Positions 21,380-31,392 of a DNA stretch of 64,000 nucleotides are shown here, piece after piece (position 1 is the first letter of the stretch; each line of letters starts with the position of its first letter). The position numbers were made by a program, and so were the translations under genes. The notes under the pieces are model-generated. The model was not told where the DNA came from. It did no database searches and worked only from the letters and a program-made list of their open reading frames with translations. Source of the stretch: Variovorax paradoxus (GTDB lineage Bacteria; Pseudomonadota; Gammaproteobacteria; Burkholderiales; Burkholderiaceae_C). Location: positions 5,521,001 through 5,585,000 of the forward strand of contig NZ_CP045644.1 in assembly GCF_009498455.1 (NCBI RefSeq), given 5' to 3'.

Positions 21380-23809
21380 TTAGAAAGACGTTCCGATCTG
21401 GAATTGGAGGCGCTGAATTCTATCCTTCGGGATCACGACGAAGCCTTGTTCATTCAGCACTTCCTTCTGGGACTTGACGGGGAAGGCATACGCAAGGCGC
21501 AGCGGGCCCAGCGGCGAGATCCAGCTGATGCCGAGGCCGACCGAGGCGCGCAACTTCTTCTGAGCCTTCCACTGCTCGTCCGTCACGTTGGGTGCACGGG
21601 AACCAAACACGTTGCCGACATCGAAAAAGCCGTACAGGCGCAGCGTGCGGTCATTGCCGGCGCCGGGGAACGGCGTGCTCAGCTCGGCGTTGAAAATGGC
21701 CTTCTTGGTGCCGCCGATGGCGGCGCCTTCGGTCTGGAGCCACAGCGGCTGGTCTCGCGGACCCAGCGAGTTCTGCTCGAAGCCACGGATCGAACCCAGA
21801 CCACCGGCGTAGAAGTTCTTGAAGATCGGGTAGGTCTTGCCGCCGAAGGCCTTGGCATAGCCGACTTCGCCGTTGATCGCGAAGGTGTACTGCTTGTTGA
21901 TCGCGAAGAACTGCTGGTACTGGTAGCTGGTCTTGAGGTACTTCATGTCCCCGCCCACACCCAGCTCGAGGTTGGCGCGCTGCAGTCGACCGGTGGTGGG
22001 AACCAGCGCGCTGTCGCGGCTGTCGCGACCCCATCCCACGGTCAGCGGCACGCCCCAGACGCTCTTCTGGTCGCAACCGGTAACGAACAAGCCGCTCGCG
22101 TCCTTCGCGCATTGGAAGTAGTTGAGGTACGACTGCGGCGTGGTGATGCCGGCCAGCGCCGAGCGATTCGGGTCGAACGCGTAGCGCTCCAAACCGACGC
22201 CGAAGAAGACGGTGTCGAGCTCGCTGAACGGCACGCCGAAACGGATAGCGGCCCCCTGGTTCACCAGCTTGTAGTCGCCGTCTTCGTTCGTGGAGTACGG
22301 ACGCGTCGTCGTGTGGTAGACGCTGATCGTGCGCGAGATGCCGTCCTTCGTGAAGTACGGATCGGTGGTGGTCAACGACAGCGTGCGGTTGTACTTGCTG
22401 GTGTTGACTTGCACGCCCAGGAAGTTGCCCGAACCGAACACGTTCTCCTGCGAGATGCCGAAGGTCAGTGCGACCTTTTCTGCGCTCGAGTAGCCGGCGC
22501 CCAACTGCAGCGTGCCGGTCGGCTTCTCGGCCACGTTGACGGTCAGGTCGACCTGATCGGGCGAACCGGGCACTTCCTGGGTCTCGACGTTCACTTCGGT
22601 GAAGAAGCCCAGGCGGTCCACGCGGTCGCGCGAGATCTTGATCTTGTCGCCGTCGTACCAGGAGGCTTCGAACTGGCGGAACTCGCGGCGAATCACTTCG
22701 TCGCGGGTCTTGTTGTTGCCGCCGACCGACACGCGTCGCACGTAGACGCGACGTGCGGGTTCGGCCTGCAACGTCAGCGTGACGCGGTTGTTCACGCGGT
22801 CGATGTCCGGGCGCGCCTGCACACGAGCGAAGGCGTAGCCGAAGGTGCCGAAGTAGTCGCTGAAGGCCTTGGTGGTCTCGGTGACCTGCTCGCCGTTGTA
22901 CGGCTCGCCGGGCTTGATCGTGATGAGCGACTTGAACTCGTCGTCGCGGCCCAGGTAGTTGCCGTCGAGCTTGATGCCCGCCACCACGAACTTCTCGCCT
23001 TCGGTGATGTTGACCGTGACGGAGAGGTCCTTGCGGTCCGGCGAAATGGCAACCTGGGTCGAATCGATGCGGAACTCGAGGTAGCCGCGCGTGATGTAGT
23101 ACGAGCGCAGGGTTTCGAGGTCGGCGTTGAGCTTGGCGCGCGAGTACTGGTTCGACTTGGTGTACCAGCTCATGAAGCCGCCGCTGTCCTGGTCGAACAG
23201 GCTCAGCAGCGTCGATTCGCTGAAGGCCTTGTTGCCGACCACATGCACTTCGCGGATGCGGGCGGATTCGCCTTCGGTCACGGTGAACGTCAGGTTCACG
23301 CGGTTGCGCTCGATGGGCGTGACGGTGGTCACGACGTTCGCGTTGTAGAGGCTGCGGCTCACGTACTGGCGCTTGAGCTCCTGCTCGGCGCGGTCGGCCA
23401 GCGCCTTGTCGAACGGGCGGCCGTCGGCCAGCCCGATTTCACGCAGCGCCTTCTGCAGCGCCGCCTTGTCGAATTCCTTGGCGCCGACGAAGTCGACGTC
23501 GGCAATCGTGGGCCGCTCTTCGACGATCACCACCAGCACGTTGCCGTTGACGTCGATGCGGACGTCCTTGAACAACCCCAGGTCGAACAGCGCGCGGATC
23601 GCGGCCGAGCCGCGTTCGTCGCTGTAGGTGTCGCCCACACGCAGGGGCAGCGATCCGAAGATCGTGCCGGCCTCGACGCGTTGCAAGCCTTCGACGCGAA
23701 TATCGCGTACCGTGAAAGGCTCGACGGCCCAAGCGGCCGTGGCCGCCAGCGTGCTGGCCACCACCGCGGCAACGCTACGCAGGCGAAAGCGACTGAAGTT
23801 TGTGTTCAT
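21380..23809 (-). CDS. bamA: Outer membrane protein assembly factor BamA
   Basis: BamA inserts beta-barrel proteins into the outer membrane. The ATG at 23809 gives 809 residues with a signal peptide (cleavage near AWA, residue 28). Five POTRA domains follow (about 30-430), starting FTVRDIRVEGLQRVEAGT. The 16-strand barrel includes the lid motif GSIRGFEQNSLGPRD and ends in the typical C-terminal Phe (QFQIGTSF). A cysteine pair (FQCAKDASGLFVTGC) sits in a barrel loop. It lies between rseP and skp, the conserved order. Confidence 0.97.
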   Translation of the reverse strand: MNTNFSRFRLRSVAAVVASTLAATAAWAVEPFTVRDIRVEGLQRVEAGTIFGSLPLRVGDTYSDERGSAAIRALFDLGLFKDVRIDVNGNVLVVIVEERPTIADVDFVGAKEFDKAALQKALREIGLADGRPFDKALADRAEQELKRQYVSRSLYNANVVTTVTPIERNRVNLTFTVTEGESARIREVHVVGNKAFSESTLLSLFDQDSGGFMSWYTKSNQYSRAKLNADLETLRSYYITRGYLEFRIDSTQVAISPDRKDLSVTVNITEGEKFVVAGIKLDGNYLGRDDEFKSLITIKPGEPYNGEQVTETTKAFSDYFGTFGYAFARVQARPDIDRVNNRVTLTLQAEPARRVYVRRVSVGGNNKTRDEVIRREFRQFEASWYDGDKIKISRDRVDRLGFFTEVNVETQEVPGSPDQVDLTVNVAEKPTGTLQLGAGYSSAEKVALTFGISQENVFGSGNFLGVQVNTSKYNRTLSLTTTDPYFTKDGISRTISVYHTTTRPYSTNEDGDYKLVNQGAAIRFGVPFSELDTVFFGVGLERYAFDPNRSALAGITTPQSYLNYFQCAKDASGLFVTGCDQKSVWGVPLTVGWGRDSRDSALVPTTGRLQRANLELGVGGDMKYLKTSYQYQQFFAINKQYTFAINGEVGYAKAFGGKTYPIFKNFYAGGLGSIRGFEQNSLGPRDQPLWLQTEGAAIGGTKKAIFNAELSTPFPGAGNDRTLRLYGFFDVGNVFGSRAPNVTDEQWKAQKKLRASVGLGISWISPLGPLRLAYAFPVKSQKEVLNEQGFVVIPKDRIQRLQFQIGTSF

Positions 23810-23847
23810 CTGTGAATTGGGCCGGCACGGAAAGGGCCGGCAGAAAG

Positions 23848-25221
23848 TTAACCAAAGAGCCGCGTGACGTCGTTGAAGAGTGCGACCGACATCATCACCA
23901 GCAGCAAAGCGACACCGCCGCGCTGCAGCCGTTCCATCCAGGCGTCGGAGACGCTTTTCCCGGTCAGGCCCTCCCAAAGATAATACATCAGGTGCCCCCC
24001 ATCGAGGACCGGGAGCGGCATCAGGTTGAGCACCCCGAGGCTCACGCTGATGAGCGCGAGAAAGACCAGATACTGCGTCAAACCGAGGCTGGCGGACTTG
24101 CCGGCGTAATCAGCAATTGTTAAGGGACCGCTCAGGTTCTTGATCGACGCCTCGCCGATGAGCATCTTGCCCATCATGCGAACCGTGAGCGCCGACACCT
24201 CCCAGGTCCGCACCACGCCACGCCAGACGCCGTCGATGACGCCCTGGCGCACCGTGACCATCTCGGGCGGCGCACCCACGTAGGCGCCGATGCGCGCGAC
24301 CTTGGCGGCGCCCTCTTCGCGCACTTCGGGCTTGACCTCGAGCGAGAGCGGCTGGCCGTCGCGCTGGAGCTGCCAGGTCTGCGTGCGCGCCTGCCCGGTG
24401 GCATCGACCGAGGCACGGATGACCTCGCGCAGCTGCTGCCCGTCGAGGATGGGGGTGTCGCCGATGGCAAGGACCAGGTCGCCGTTGCGAAGGCCGGAAC
24501 GCTCGGCCGCGCTTCCAGCCATGACCTCGCCGATCTCGGGACGGGTCAGCGGTGCGACCACGCCGATCTTGCGGAACATCTGTGGATCGGCGTCCTTGGC
24601 CTCCATCCGGCTCAGAGGCAGGACCAGCTGGCGGCCGGGCCGACCGCCCTCGCCCGCCACTTCGAGCGTGAGGTCGCGGCCGTCGAGCGCGCCGCGCGTC
24701 ATGCGCCAGCGCAGGTCTTCGAAGGACTGCACCGGCGACAGATCGCCGTCGAAACCGGCCTGGGTGATGTGCTCGCCGCCGCGCAGGCCCGCCGCTTCGG
24801 CCAGCGATGCCGCCACCGGTCGCCCCAGCTTGGCCACAGGCTCGTCGACGCCGATCCAGTTGACCGACGTGTACAGCACGACCGCCAGCAGCAGGTTGGC
24901 GATCGGGCCGGCCGCCACGATGGCCGCACGCGAACGCAGCGGCTGGGTGTTGAAAGCGCGGTGCCGCTCCTCGGGTGCCACCGGGCCTTCGCGCTCGTCG
25001 AGCATCTTGACGTAGCCGCCGAACGGAAAGGCGCCGATCACGAACTCGGTCTGCTGCCCCGGATGCTGGCGCTTGGGCTGCCAGCGCAAGATGACCTTGC
25101 CGAAGCCGACCGAGAAGCGCTCCACCTTGACACCGCAGGCCACGGCGACGCGGTAGTGGCCGTATTCGTGGACCGCGATGAGGACGCCGAGGGCGACCAC
25201 AAAAGCTATGACGGTGAGCAT
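23848..25221 (-). CDS. rseP: Site-2 protease RseP
   Basis: Intramembrane zinc metalloprotease that cleaves the anti-sigma factor RseA in the envelope-stress response. It has 457 residues. The zinc site HEYGH is at residues 18-22 in the first membrane segment, and the second half of the site, LPVLDGGH, is near residue 400. PDZ-like domains (about 110-310) carry VMAGSAAERSGLRNGDLVLAIG. The last membrane helix contains VALLLVMMSVAL. It is between dxr and bamA as in most proteobacteria. Confidence 0.95.
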   Translation of the reverse strand: MLTVIAFVVALGVLIAVHEYGHYRVAVACGVKVERFSVGFGKVILRWQPKRQHPGQQTEFVIGAFPFGGYVKMLDEREGPVAPEERHRAFNTQPLRSRAAIVAAGPIANLLLAVVLYTSVNWIGVDEPVAKLGRPVAASLAEAAGLRGGEHITQAGFDGDLSPVQSFEDLRWRMTRGALDGRDLTLEVAGEGGRPGRQLVLPLSRMEAKDADPQMFRKIGVVAPLTRPEIGEVMAGSAAERSGLRNGDLVLAIGDTPILDGQQLREVIRASVDATGQARTQTWQLQRDGQPLSLEVKPEVREEGAAKVARIGAYVGAPPEMVTVRQGVIDGVWRGVVRTWEVSALTVRMMGKMLIGEASIKNLSGPLTIADYAGKSASLGLTQYLVFLALISVSLGVLNLMPLPVLDGGHLMYYLWEGLTGKSVSDAWMERLQRGGVALLLVMMSVALFNDVTRLFG

Positions 25222-25245
25222 CAGGGTCCTCTGCGCTGTAGGGAA

Positions 25246-26433
25246 TCAGGCCGCGAAACGTGCCGCGGCGGCGTTGGCCGCCTCGCGGGCGCTGGCGTCG
25301 AGCGCCAGCAGGTCGGCCAGCGATGCCGGCTTGGAGGGCAAGACCGCCTCCAAAGTTTCCAGGTTGACCGCATGAATGCGATCGAAACGCAGGCGCCGGT
25401 CGAGAAAGGCGGCCACGGCCACCTCGTTGGCCGCATTCAGCACCGCTGTGGTGCCCGAGGCGGCGCGCAGAGCCTGCCACGCCAAGCCCAGACCGGGGAA
25501 GAGCGCCGGATCGGGCGCGTCGAAGGTCAGCGAACCCATCTGGCGGAAATCGAGCCGCGCCGCCCCGCTCTCGATGCGCTCCGGCCAGGCCAGGCCGACC
25601 GCGATCGGCACGCGCATGTCAGGCGTGCCGAGCTGGGCGATGACCGAGGCGTCGGTGAACTGCACCATCGAATGGACCACGCTCTGCGGGTGGATGACGA
25701 CCTCGATCTGCTCCGGCGTCACACCGAACAGGTGGCGCGCCTCGATCACCTCGAGCGCCTTGTTCATCATCGTGGCCGAGTCGACCGAGATCTTGCGGCC
25801 CATGACCCAATTGGGGTGGGCGCAGGCCTGCTCGGGCGTCACGGCGCCGAGCGTGTCGGGAGCGCGGGTGCGGAACGGGCCGCCCGACGCCGTCAGGATG
25901 ATCTTGTCGATGCGCCGCGCCCAGGTGGACGGGTCTTCGGGCAGCGACTGGAAGATGGCCGAATGCTCGCTGTCGATGGGCAGCAGCGTGGCACCGCCCT
26001 CCTGCACCGTGCGCATGAACAGCTCGCCGCCGACGACCAAGGCTTCCTTGTTGGCCAGCAGCAGGCGCTTGCCGGCGCGCGCGGCGGCCAGGCACGGCGC
26101 GAGGCCGGCTGCACCGACGATGGCGGCCATCACGGCATCGACTTCGTCGTCGGAAGCTATTCTTTCGAGAGCGTCGTCGCCCAGCAGGACGCGGGTTGCA
26201 AGGTTGTTCTGCTTGAGCTTTTCAGCCAGCAGCGCAGCATGCGGCGCGCTCGCCATGACGGCGAAGCGCGGCGAGAAGCGCGCGCATTGGGCCAGCAGTT
26301 CGTCGACCTTGGTGGCAGCCGACAGCGCGAACACCTCGAAGCGCTCGGGGTGACGGGCGATGACGTCGAGCGTGCTGACACCGACCGAACCGGTCGAGCC
26401 GAGCACCGTGACACGTTGTTTGGGAGTGCTCAC
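25246..26433 (-). CDS. dxr: 1-deoxy-D-xylulose 5-phosphate reductoisomerase
   Basis: Dxr makes MEP in the isoprenoid pathway; IspD and IspF, which act later, are encoded about 25 kb away in this window. The start is a GTG at 26433 whose GTGA overlaps the cdsA stop. The 395-residue protein begins [18 protein letters not shown] (NADPH site), has [12 protein letters not shown], and the metal-binding acidic motif [10 protein letters not shown]-terminal helical domain completes the usual layout. Confidence 0.97.
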   Translation of the reverse strand: MSTPKQRVTVLGSTGSVGVSTLDVIARHPERFEVFALSAATKVDELLAQCARFSPRFAVMASAPHAALLAEKLKQNNLATRVLLGDDALERIASDDEVDAVMAAIVGAAGLAPCLAAARAGKRLLLANKEALVVGGELFMRTVQEGGATLLPIDSEHSAIFQSLPEDPSTWARRIDKIILTASGGPFRTRAPDTLGAVTPEQACAHPNWVMGRKISVDSATMMNKALEVIEARHLFGVTPEQIEVVIHPQSVVHSMVQFTDASVIAQLGTPDMRVPIAVGLAWPERIESGAARLDFRQMGSLTFDAPDPALFPGLGLAWQALRAASGTTAVLNAANEVAVAAFLDRRLRFDRIHAVNLETLEAVLPSKPASLADLLALDASAREAANAAAARFAA

Positions 26434-27275
26434 AGGAAAGCCAGCATCATGGCGATGGGAAGTGCCGGCAAGAGGGCATCCACGCGGTCGAGAACGCCGC
26501 CGTGGCCCGGCAGCAGGCGGCTGCTGTCCTTGGCGCCGGCGCTGCGCTTGATGAGCGATTCGACCAGGTCGCCGACGACGCTCATCGCCGCCAGGAACAC
26601 CGCCCCGATCAGCAGCAGCCACCAGCCGCGCTCGTGCAAACGGGTGTACAGGCTGGGCACCGTGGCGCCCAGGCTCTTGTCGGCCCAGACCCAGGCAAAC
26701 GCCAGCACGATGACGCCGGCCATGCCGCCCCAGACACCTTCCCAGCTCTTGCCGGGACTGATGGCGGGCGCCAGCTTGGCGCGCGTGAATTTCAAGCCGA
26801 AGGCGCGGCCGGAGAAATAGGCGAACACGTCCGCCACCCAGACCAGCACCAGAATGGACAGCAGAAAGTTGATGCCGACCATGCGCGCCTGCACCGCCGC
26901 GAGCCACGCGACCCACAGAGCCAGCAGGCCGCCCACCAGCCGCAGCCCGCGCGGAATGCGCGGCCAGCCAGGTACCGCGACGCGCAGCAGCGCCGCACCG
27001 CCGAGCACCCAGGCCGCGCTGGCCAGCGTCCACATCAGGAACAGGCGCTGCTCCAACAGGCCCAGCCACCACGACAATCCGCACAGCGCCACCATCTCGG
27101 CGCCCAGGAACAGCGACATGCCCTGCCCGTAGCCATTGAGGCGCCCCCACTCCCATGCAGCGGCGCCAATCAGCACCAGCATCACGCAGGCGAAAGGGAT
27201 GTAGTTCCGGTAGAACAGCGCTGGCAGCAAGATCGCGAGCAGCACGATCGCCGTGAGGATGCGTTGTTTGAGCAT
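26430..27275 (-). CDS. cdsA: Phosphatidate cytidylyltransferase
   Basis: CdsA makes CDP-diacylglycerol, the precursor of all phospholipids, at the inner membrane. The ATG at 27275 gives 281 residues with about eight membrane helices. The CDS signature is exact: [20 protein letters not shown] then [15 protein letters not shown] near the C-terminus. [15 protein letters not shown] is another conserved patch. It sits between uppS and dxr. The open frame continues upstream, but the family N-terminus [12 protein letters not shown] fixes the start. Confidence 0.96.
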   Translation of the reverse strand: MLKQRILTAIVLLAILLPALFYRNYIPFACVMLVLIGAAAWEWGRLNGYGQGMSLFLGAEMVALCGLSWWLGLLEQRLFLMWTLASAAWVLGGAALLRVAVPGWPRIPRGLRLVGGLLALWVAWLAAVQARMVGINFLLSILVLVWVADVFAYFSGRAFGLKFTRAKLAPAISPGKSWEGVWGGMAGVIVLAFAWVWADKSLGATVPSLYTRLHERGWWLLLIGAVFLAAMSVVGDLVESLIKRSAGAKDSSRLLPGHGGVLDRVDALLPALPIAMMLAFL

Positions 27276-27298
27276 GCGGAAGGTGGTGTCGGGCCGTG

Positions 27299-28024
27299 TC
27301 AGGCCGCGGAAGCCGAAACCTGCGCCGAGGTCTGGCCGAAGCGACGCTCGCGGCCCTGGAACGCGGCGATGGCCTCGTCCAGTGCGGCTTCGTCGAACTC
27401 GGGCCACAGCTTGTTGCTGAAGAACAGCTCGGCGTAGGCACTCTGCCAAAGCAGGAAATTCGACAGCCGCTGCTCCCCGCCCGTGCGGATGAACAGGTCG
27501 GGGTCGGGCACGTGGGCCAGCGCCATGGCACGGTCGAGGTTCATCTCGGTCATGGGCAGGCCCTGCTCGGCGAGCTTGGCCGCAGCGCGCGCGATGTCCC
27601 AGCGTCCGCCGTAGTTGAAGCAGATGTTGAGAATCAGACGCGTGTTGTGGGCCGTGGTCTGCTCGGCCGACACGAGTCCGGCCACCATCTTGTCGGACAG
27701 ACCGGCGCGTTCGCCGACAAAATGCAGCCGCACGCCATCGGCGTTGAGGCGCGGCACTTCACGCGCCAGCGCCCCGACCATCAGTTGCATCAGGCCGGAA
27801 ACTTCTTCAGGCGGACGGTTCCAGTTCTCCGAGGAGAACGCAAACACCGTGAGCACGCCCACGCCTCGGTCAGCGCAGGCCTTGACGCAGCGCCGCAGCG
27901 ACTCCACGCCCTGCTTGTGCCCCGCCACGCGAGGCAGAAAGCGCTTGGTGGCCCACCGGCCGTTGCCATCCATGACGATGGCAACGTGGTGCGGCGGGGG
28001 CGTCGTCTGCGGCGAGGAGGCCAT
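27299..28024 (-). CDS. uppS: Undecaprenyl pyrophosphate synthase
   Basis: UppS is a cis-prenyltransferase that makes the C55 lipid carrier for peptidoglycan and polysaccharide export. The ATG at 28024, with GAGG six bases before it, gives 241 residues; an in-frame TTG at 28036 is less likely. The catalytic Asp is in [12 protein letters not shown], followed by the [11 protein letters not shown] and the C-terminal [16 protein letters not shown] and ELFF motifs. The N-terminal 12 residues are short and Pro-rich. Confidence 0.97.
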   Translation of the reverse strand: MASSPQTTPPPHHVAIVMDGNGRWATKRFLPRVAGHKQGVESLRRCVKACADRGVGVLTVFAFSSENWNRPPEEVSGLMQLMVGALAREVPRLNADGVRLHFVGERAGLSDKMVAGLVSAEQTTAHNTRLILNICFNYGGRWDIARAAAKLAEQGLPMTEMNLDRAMALAHVPDPDLFIRTGGEQRLSNFLLWQSAYAELFFSNKLWPEFDEAALDEAIAAFQGRERRFGQTSAQVSASAA

Positions 28025-28032
28025 GCGGAGCC

Positions 28033-28593
28033 TCAAACGGCCATGATCTCCGCTTCTTTCGCGGTGACCAGACGGTCGATTTCCGCGATGTGCTTGTCGG
28101 TGACCTTCTGGATGTCGGCTTCGGCGCGCTTCTGGTCGTCCTCCGAGGCCAGCTTGTCCTTGACGAGCTTCTTGACCGCTTCGTTCGCGTCACGGCGCAG
28201 GTTGCGCGTGGCGATCTTGGCGCTTTCGCCTTCGTTGCGGACCAGCTTGGTCATTTCCTTGCGGCGCTCTTCGCTCATGGCGGGCAGCGGCACGCGAATC
28301 AGGTCGCCCATCGAAGCCGGGTTCAAGCCCAGGTCGCTTTCGCGGATGGCCTTCTCGATCTTGGCGCCCATGCCCTTTTCCCAGGGCTGGACGCTGATGG
28401 TGCGCGAGTCGAGCACCGACACGTTGGCCACCTGGCTCAGCGGTACTTGCGAGCCGTAGTAGTCGACGTGGATCGAGTCGAGCAGCGCCGAGTTGGCACG
28501 GCCCGTACGGATCTTGGTGAGGTTGTTCTGGAAGGCGGCGAGCGACTGGTTCATCTTCGCGTCGGCCGCACTGCGAATGTCTGCAATGGTCAT
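28033..28593 (-). CDS. frr: Ribosome recycling factor
   Basis: RRF splits the post-termination ribosome with EF-G. It has 186 residues, the normal length, and begins [21 protein letters not shown]. The triple-helix bundle carries [15 protein letters not shown] and a domain 2 with the conserved [16 protein letters not shown] and RIP-like [17 protein letters not shown] segments. AGGAG lies 8 bases before the ATG. The gene sits 11 bases after pyrH. Confidence 0.98.
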   Translation of the reverse strand: MTIADIRSAADAKMNQSLAAFQNNLTKIRTGRANSALLDSIHVDYYGSQVPLSQVANVSVLDSRTISVQPWEKGMGAKIEKAIRESDLGLNPASMGDLIRVPLPAMSEERRKEMTKLVRNEGESAKIATRNLRRDANEAVKKLVKDKLASEDDQKRAEADIQKVTDKHIAEIDRLVTAKEAEIMAV

Positions 28594-28604
28594 CTCATTT
28601 ACTC

Positions 28605-29327
28605 CTAGGCATGCACCAGCGTGCCCTCGTCCTCGCCCATCACGACGCGCTTGAGGGCGCCGTTCTTGAGGATCGAGAACACCTTAATCGGCAACTTCTG
28701 GTCGCGGCACAGCGCGAAGGCCGTGGCGTCCATGATGCCGAGATTCTTGGCGATCGCCTCGTCGAAACTCAACGTGGCGTAGCGGGTGGCATGGGGGTCG
28801 ATTTTCGGATCGGCCGTGTACACGCCGTCCACCTTGGTCGCCTTGAGCACCAGCTCGGCGCCGATTTCGGCACCGCGCAGCGCGGCGGCCGTGTCGGTTG
28901 TGAAGAAGGGGTTGCCGGTACCGGCAGCGAACACCACGACCTTGCCCTCTTCGAGGTACTGCAGGGCCTTGGGGCGCACGTAGGGCTCGACCACCTGCTC
29001 GATGGCAATGGCGGACATCACGCGGGCCACGAGACCCTGCTTGTCCATCGCGTCGGCGAGGGCCAGCGAGTTCATGACGGTGGCCAGCATGCCCATGTAG
29101 TCGGCCGTGGCGCGGTCCATGCCGACGGAGCCTCCCGCGACACCGCGGAAGATATTGCCGCCGCCGATCACGACCGCCACCTGGACGCCCATGTGCACGA
29201 CCTCGGCCACCTCTTGGACCATGCGCACGATGGTGGCGCGGTTGATGCCGAAGGCGTCATCGCCCATCAGTGCCTCACCCGACAGCTTCAACAAGATTCG
29301 CTTGTGGGCTGGGCGGGCATCAGACAT
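28605..29327 (-). CDS. pyrH: UMP kinase
   Basis: PyrH phosphorylates UMP to UDP in pyrimidine nucleotide synthesis. The start is taken as the second ATG at 29327 ([20 protein letters not shown]), with AAGG nine bases before it; a first ATG at 29333 is 3 bases after that site. The 240-residue protein has the amino-acid-kinase fold with IGGGNIFRG, the nucleotide site TGNPFFTTD and the substrate segment [12 protein letters not shown] strong terminator ends tsf 51 bases upstream, so pyrH probably has its own promoter. Confidence 0.97.
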   Translation of the reverse strand: MSDARPAHKRILLKLSGEALMGDDAFGINRATIVRMVQEVAEVVHMGVQVAVVIGGGNIFRGVAGGSVGMDRATADYMGMLATVMNSLALADAMDKQGLVARVMSAIAIEQVVEPYVRPKALQYLEEGKVVVFAAGTGNPFFTTDTAAALRGAEIGAELVLKATKVDGVYTADPKIDPHATRYATLSFDEAIAKNLGIMDATAFALCRDQKLPIKVFSILKNGALKRVVMGEDEGTLVHA

Positions 29328-29377
29328 GGGCATTTTCCTTAGAGGGTTGGCGAGGGCGAGTGTAAAACGTGGCGGTG

Positions 29378-29412
29378 AAAAAGCGGCGGCACGCTGTCGC
29401 GCACCGCCGCTT
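29378..29412 (-). terminator. Terminator after tsf
   Basis: On the minus strand the arms AAGCGGCG (29412-29405) and CGCCGCTT (29388-29381) form a strong stem, extended by wobble pairs inside, followed by five T residues. It separates rpsB-tsf from pyrH-frr-uppS and the downstream envelope genes. Confidence 0.75.
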
Positions 29413-29426
29413 GGAGGCCAGCCGGA

Positions 29427-30350
29427 TCAGGCGGCAGCCTTGGCAGCAGCGACTTGGGCAGCGACTTCGGCAGCGAAGTCGTCGACCTTCTTCTCGATGC
29501 CTTCGCCAACCACGTACAGGGTGAAGCCCTTGATCGTGGTCTCGGCGGCCTTGAGCATCTGCTCGACGGTCTGCTTGTCGTTCTTCACGAACGGCTGGTT
29601 GTGCAGCGAGACTTCCTTGAGGTACTTCTGCACGCCGCCTTCGATGCGCTTGGCAACGATGTCGGCCGGCTGCGGCTTCTTGCCTTCGGCTTCGGCAACC
29701 TTGCGGTCCTCTTCGGCCTTGCCAGCGGCCACAGCGCGCTCTTTTTCGATCAGGTCGGCGGGCACATCCGACGCCTGGACGGCGACCGGCTTCATGGCGG
29801 CGATGTGCATCGCGACGTCCTTGGCAGAGGTGTCGTCACCTTCGAATTCGACCATCACGCCGATGCGCGTGCCGTGCAGGTACGACGCCAGCTTGCCGTT
29901 GCCGGCGAAGTGCTTGAAGCGGCGGAAGCTCATGTTCTCGCCGATCTTGCCGATCAGGCCCTTGCGCACGTCTTCGAGCGTCGGGCCGAAACCGTCCTGC
30001 TCGTAGGCCAGCGCACCCAGCGCAGCCATGTCGGCGGGGTTGTTCTTGGCGACCAGCATCGCGGCAGCGTTGGCCATGGCCAGGAAGCTGTCGTTCTTGG
30101 TGACGAAGTCGGTTTCGCAGTTGATTTCGATCATGCCGCCGGCAGCGCCGTCGACAAAAGCCGTGACCACGCCTTCAGCGGTGATGCGGCCCGACGCCTT
30201 GCCTGCCTTGTTGCCGAGCTTGATGCGCAGCAGCTCTTCGGCCTTTTCCATGTTGCCGTCGGCCTCCGTCAGGGCCTTCTTGCATTCCATCATGGGCGCA
30301 TCGGTCTTCGCGCGCAGTTCGCCGACCATGCTTGCGGTGATTGCAGCCAT
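29427..30350 (-). CDS. tsf: Elongation factor Ts
   Basis: EF-Ts is the nucleotide exchange factor of EF-Tu. It has 307 residues. The N-terminal UBA-like domain is [27 protein letters not shown]; the core carries the conserved [18 protein letters not shown] precedes the start. It lies after rpsB, with a terminator or attenuator hairpin in between. Confidence 0.98.
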   Translation of the reverse strand: MAAITASMVGELRAKTDAPMMECKKALTEADGNMEKAEELLRIKLGNKAGKASGRITAEGVVTAFVDGAAGGMIEINCETDFVTKNDSFLAMANAAAMLVAKNNPADMAALGALAYEQDGFGPTLEDVRKGLIGKIGENMSFRRFKHFAGNGKLASYLHGTRIGVMVEFEGDDTSAKDVAMHIAAMKPVAVQASDVPADLIEKERAVAAGKAEEDRKVAEAEGKKPQPADIVAKRIEGGVQKYLKEVSLHNQPFVKNDKQTVEQMLKAAETTIKGFTLYVVGEGIEKKVDDFAAEVAAQVAAAKAAA

Positions 30351-30382
30351 TTGTGTATCTCCGTAAATCCAAAAATCAAGTT

Positions 30383-30408
30383 AAAAAAAAGGGGCACCAA
30401 AGCCCCTT
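30383..30408 (-). terminator. Attenuator between rpsB and tsf
   Basis: On the minus strand AAGGGGC (30408-30402) pairs with GCCCCTT (30395-30389) around a 6-base loop and runs into eight T residues (30390-30383). It lies 24 bases after the rpsB stop. A similar attenuator between these genes is known in E. coli, where it lowers tsf output relative to rpsB. Confidence 0.75.
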
Positions 30409-30431
30409 CTTCAGGCTCGCGAGAGCACCAA

Positions 30432-31187
30432 TCAGGCCGAAGCGCCTTCTTCGACTTCGACGAATTCGTCGCCATTGCCTTCGGCAACGGCCTTGACCAC
30501 GTCACCGCCGGCGCTGTTGCGGCCTTCGATGATGGCGTCGGCGATGCCGCGGGCGTACAGCGTGACAGCCTTCGACGAGTCGTCGTTGCCAGGGATCACA
30601 TAGTCGATGCCTTCGGGCGAGTGGTTGGAGTCAACCACGCCGATCAGCGGAATGCCGAGCTTCTTGGCTTCGGCCACGGCGATCTTGTGGAAGCCCACGT
30701 CGATCACGAAGATGGCGTCGGGCAGCGCAGCCATGTCCTGGATGCCGCCGATGTCCTTCTCGAGCTTCGCGATTTCGCGCGAGAACGTGAGCTGCTCTTT
30801 CTTGCTCAGGCTGTCGAGGCCGGCTTCTTGCTGGGCCTTCATGTCCTTCAGACGCTTGATCGAGGTCTTGACGGTCTTGAAGTTGGTCAGCATGCCGCCG
30901 AGCCAGCGGGTGTCGACAAAAGGCACGCCGGCGCGACGGGCTTCTGCCGCGACGATTTCACGGGCTTGACGCTTCGTGCCGACCATCAGGATCGTGCCGC
31001 GGTTGGCCGTGAGTTGCTTGGCGTACTTCATCGCGTCCTGGAACATCGGGAGCGACTTTTCCAGGTTGATGATGTGAATCTTGTTGCGGTGACCGAAGAT
31101 GAACGGAGCCATCTTGGGGTTCCAGAAGCGGGTTTGGTGACCGAAGTGGACACCGGCTTCCAGCATTTCGCGCATGGTGGTCGACAT
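30432..31187 (-). CDS. rpsB: 30S ribosomal protein S2
   Basis: S2 of the small ribosomal subunit. The ATG at 31187 has GGAG before it and gives 251 residues. The start [22 protein letters not shown], the middle [12 protein letters not shown] and the late [26 protein letters not shown] are family hallmarks. An acidic C-terminal tail ([16 protein letters not shown]) is usual in betaproteobacteria. The long leader upstream has a clear hairpin and a promoter. Confidence 0.98.
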   Translation of the reverse strand: MSTTMREMLEAGVHFGHQTRFWNPKMAPFIFGHRNKIHIINLEKSLPMFQDAMKYAKQLTANRGTILMVGTKRQAREIVAAEARRAGVPFVDTRWLGGMLTNFKTVKTSIKRLKDMKAQQEAGLDSLSKKEQLTFSREIAKLEKDIGGIQDMAALPDAIFVIDVGFHKIAVAEAKKLGIPLIGVVDSNHSPEGIDYVIPGNDDSSKAVTLYARGIADAIIEGRNSAGGDVVKAVAEGNGDEFVEVEEGASA

Positions 31188-31227
31188 TGAATTTACTCCA
31201 AAGGTTGGGTCTAAAATCCAGCCCGTT

Positions 31228-31252
31228 TTGCGCCCCTTCGACGGGGGCGCAA
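31228..31252 (-). promoter_or_regulatory. Leader hairpin of the rpsB mRNA
   Basis: Perfect 9-base-pair stem (31252-31244 with 31236-31228) and a 7-base loop, about 40 bases before the rpsB start. The leader from the promoter at 31334-31329 is about 130 bases long. S2 represses its own operon through the leader in E. coli, so this hairpin is a candidate site; there is no T-run, so it is not a simple terminator. Confidence 0.45.
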
Positions 31253-31328
31253 CACCTTGATTGGGCCGGTTTGCGGATGTGCTTGACTGGCGGCGACAAA
31301 ACTGTCGCATAACCAGCGAAACCCAAAG

Positions 31329-31337
31329 AGTATAGCA
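31329..31337 (-). promoter_or_regulatory. Extended -10 promoter of rpsB
   Basis: TGCTATACT on the minus strand is an extended -10 element (TG-n-TATACT) about 140 bases before the rpsB start. No consensus -35 is seen at the usual distance, as is common with extended -10 promoters. The amidase gene is transcribed the other way from 31393. Confidence 0.5.
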
Positions 31338-31392
31338 CGGCGGCGGCCCCCTCCTCCCTCGAACCAAGCCGTTCCAAGGTACCCTCGAAGCC

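Noticed and set aside
20720..23815. A 1031-codon open frame on the plus strand opposite bamA and skp
   Set aside because: Same reason: shadow of the BamA and Skp genes; composition is His/Arg/Val-rich as expected of a reversed frame.
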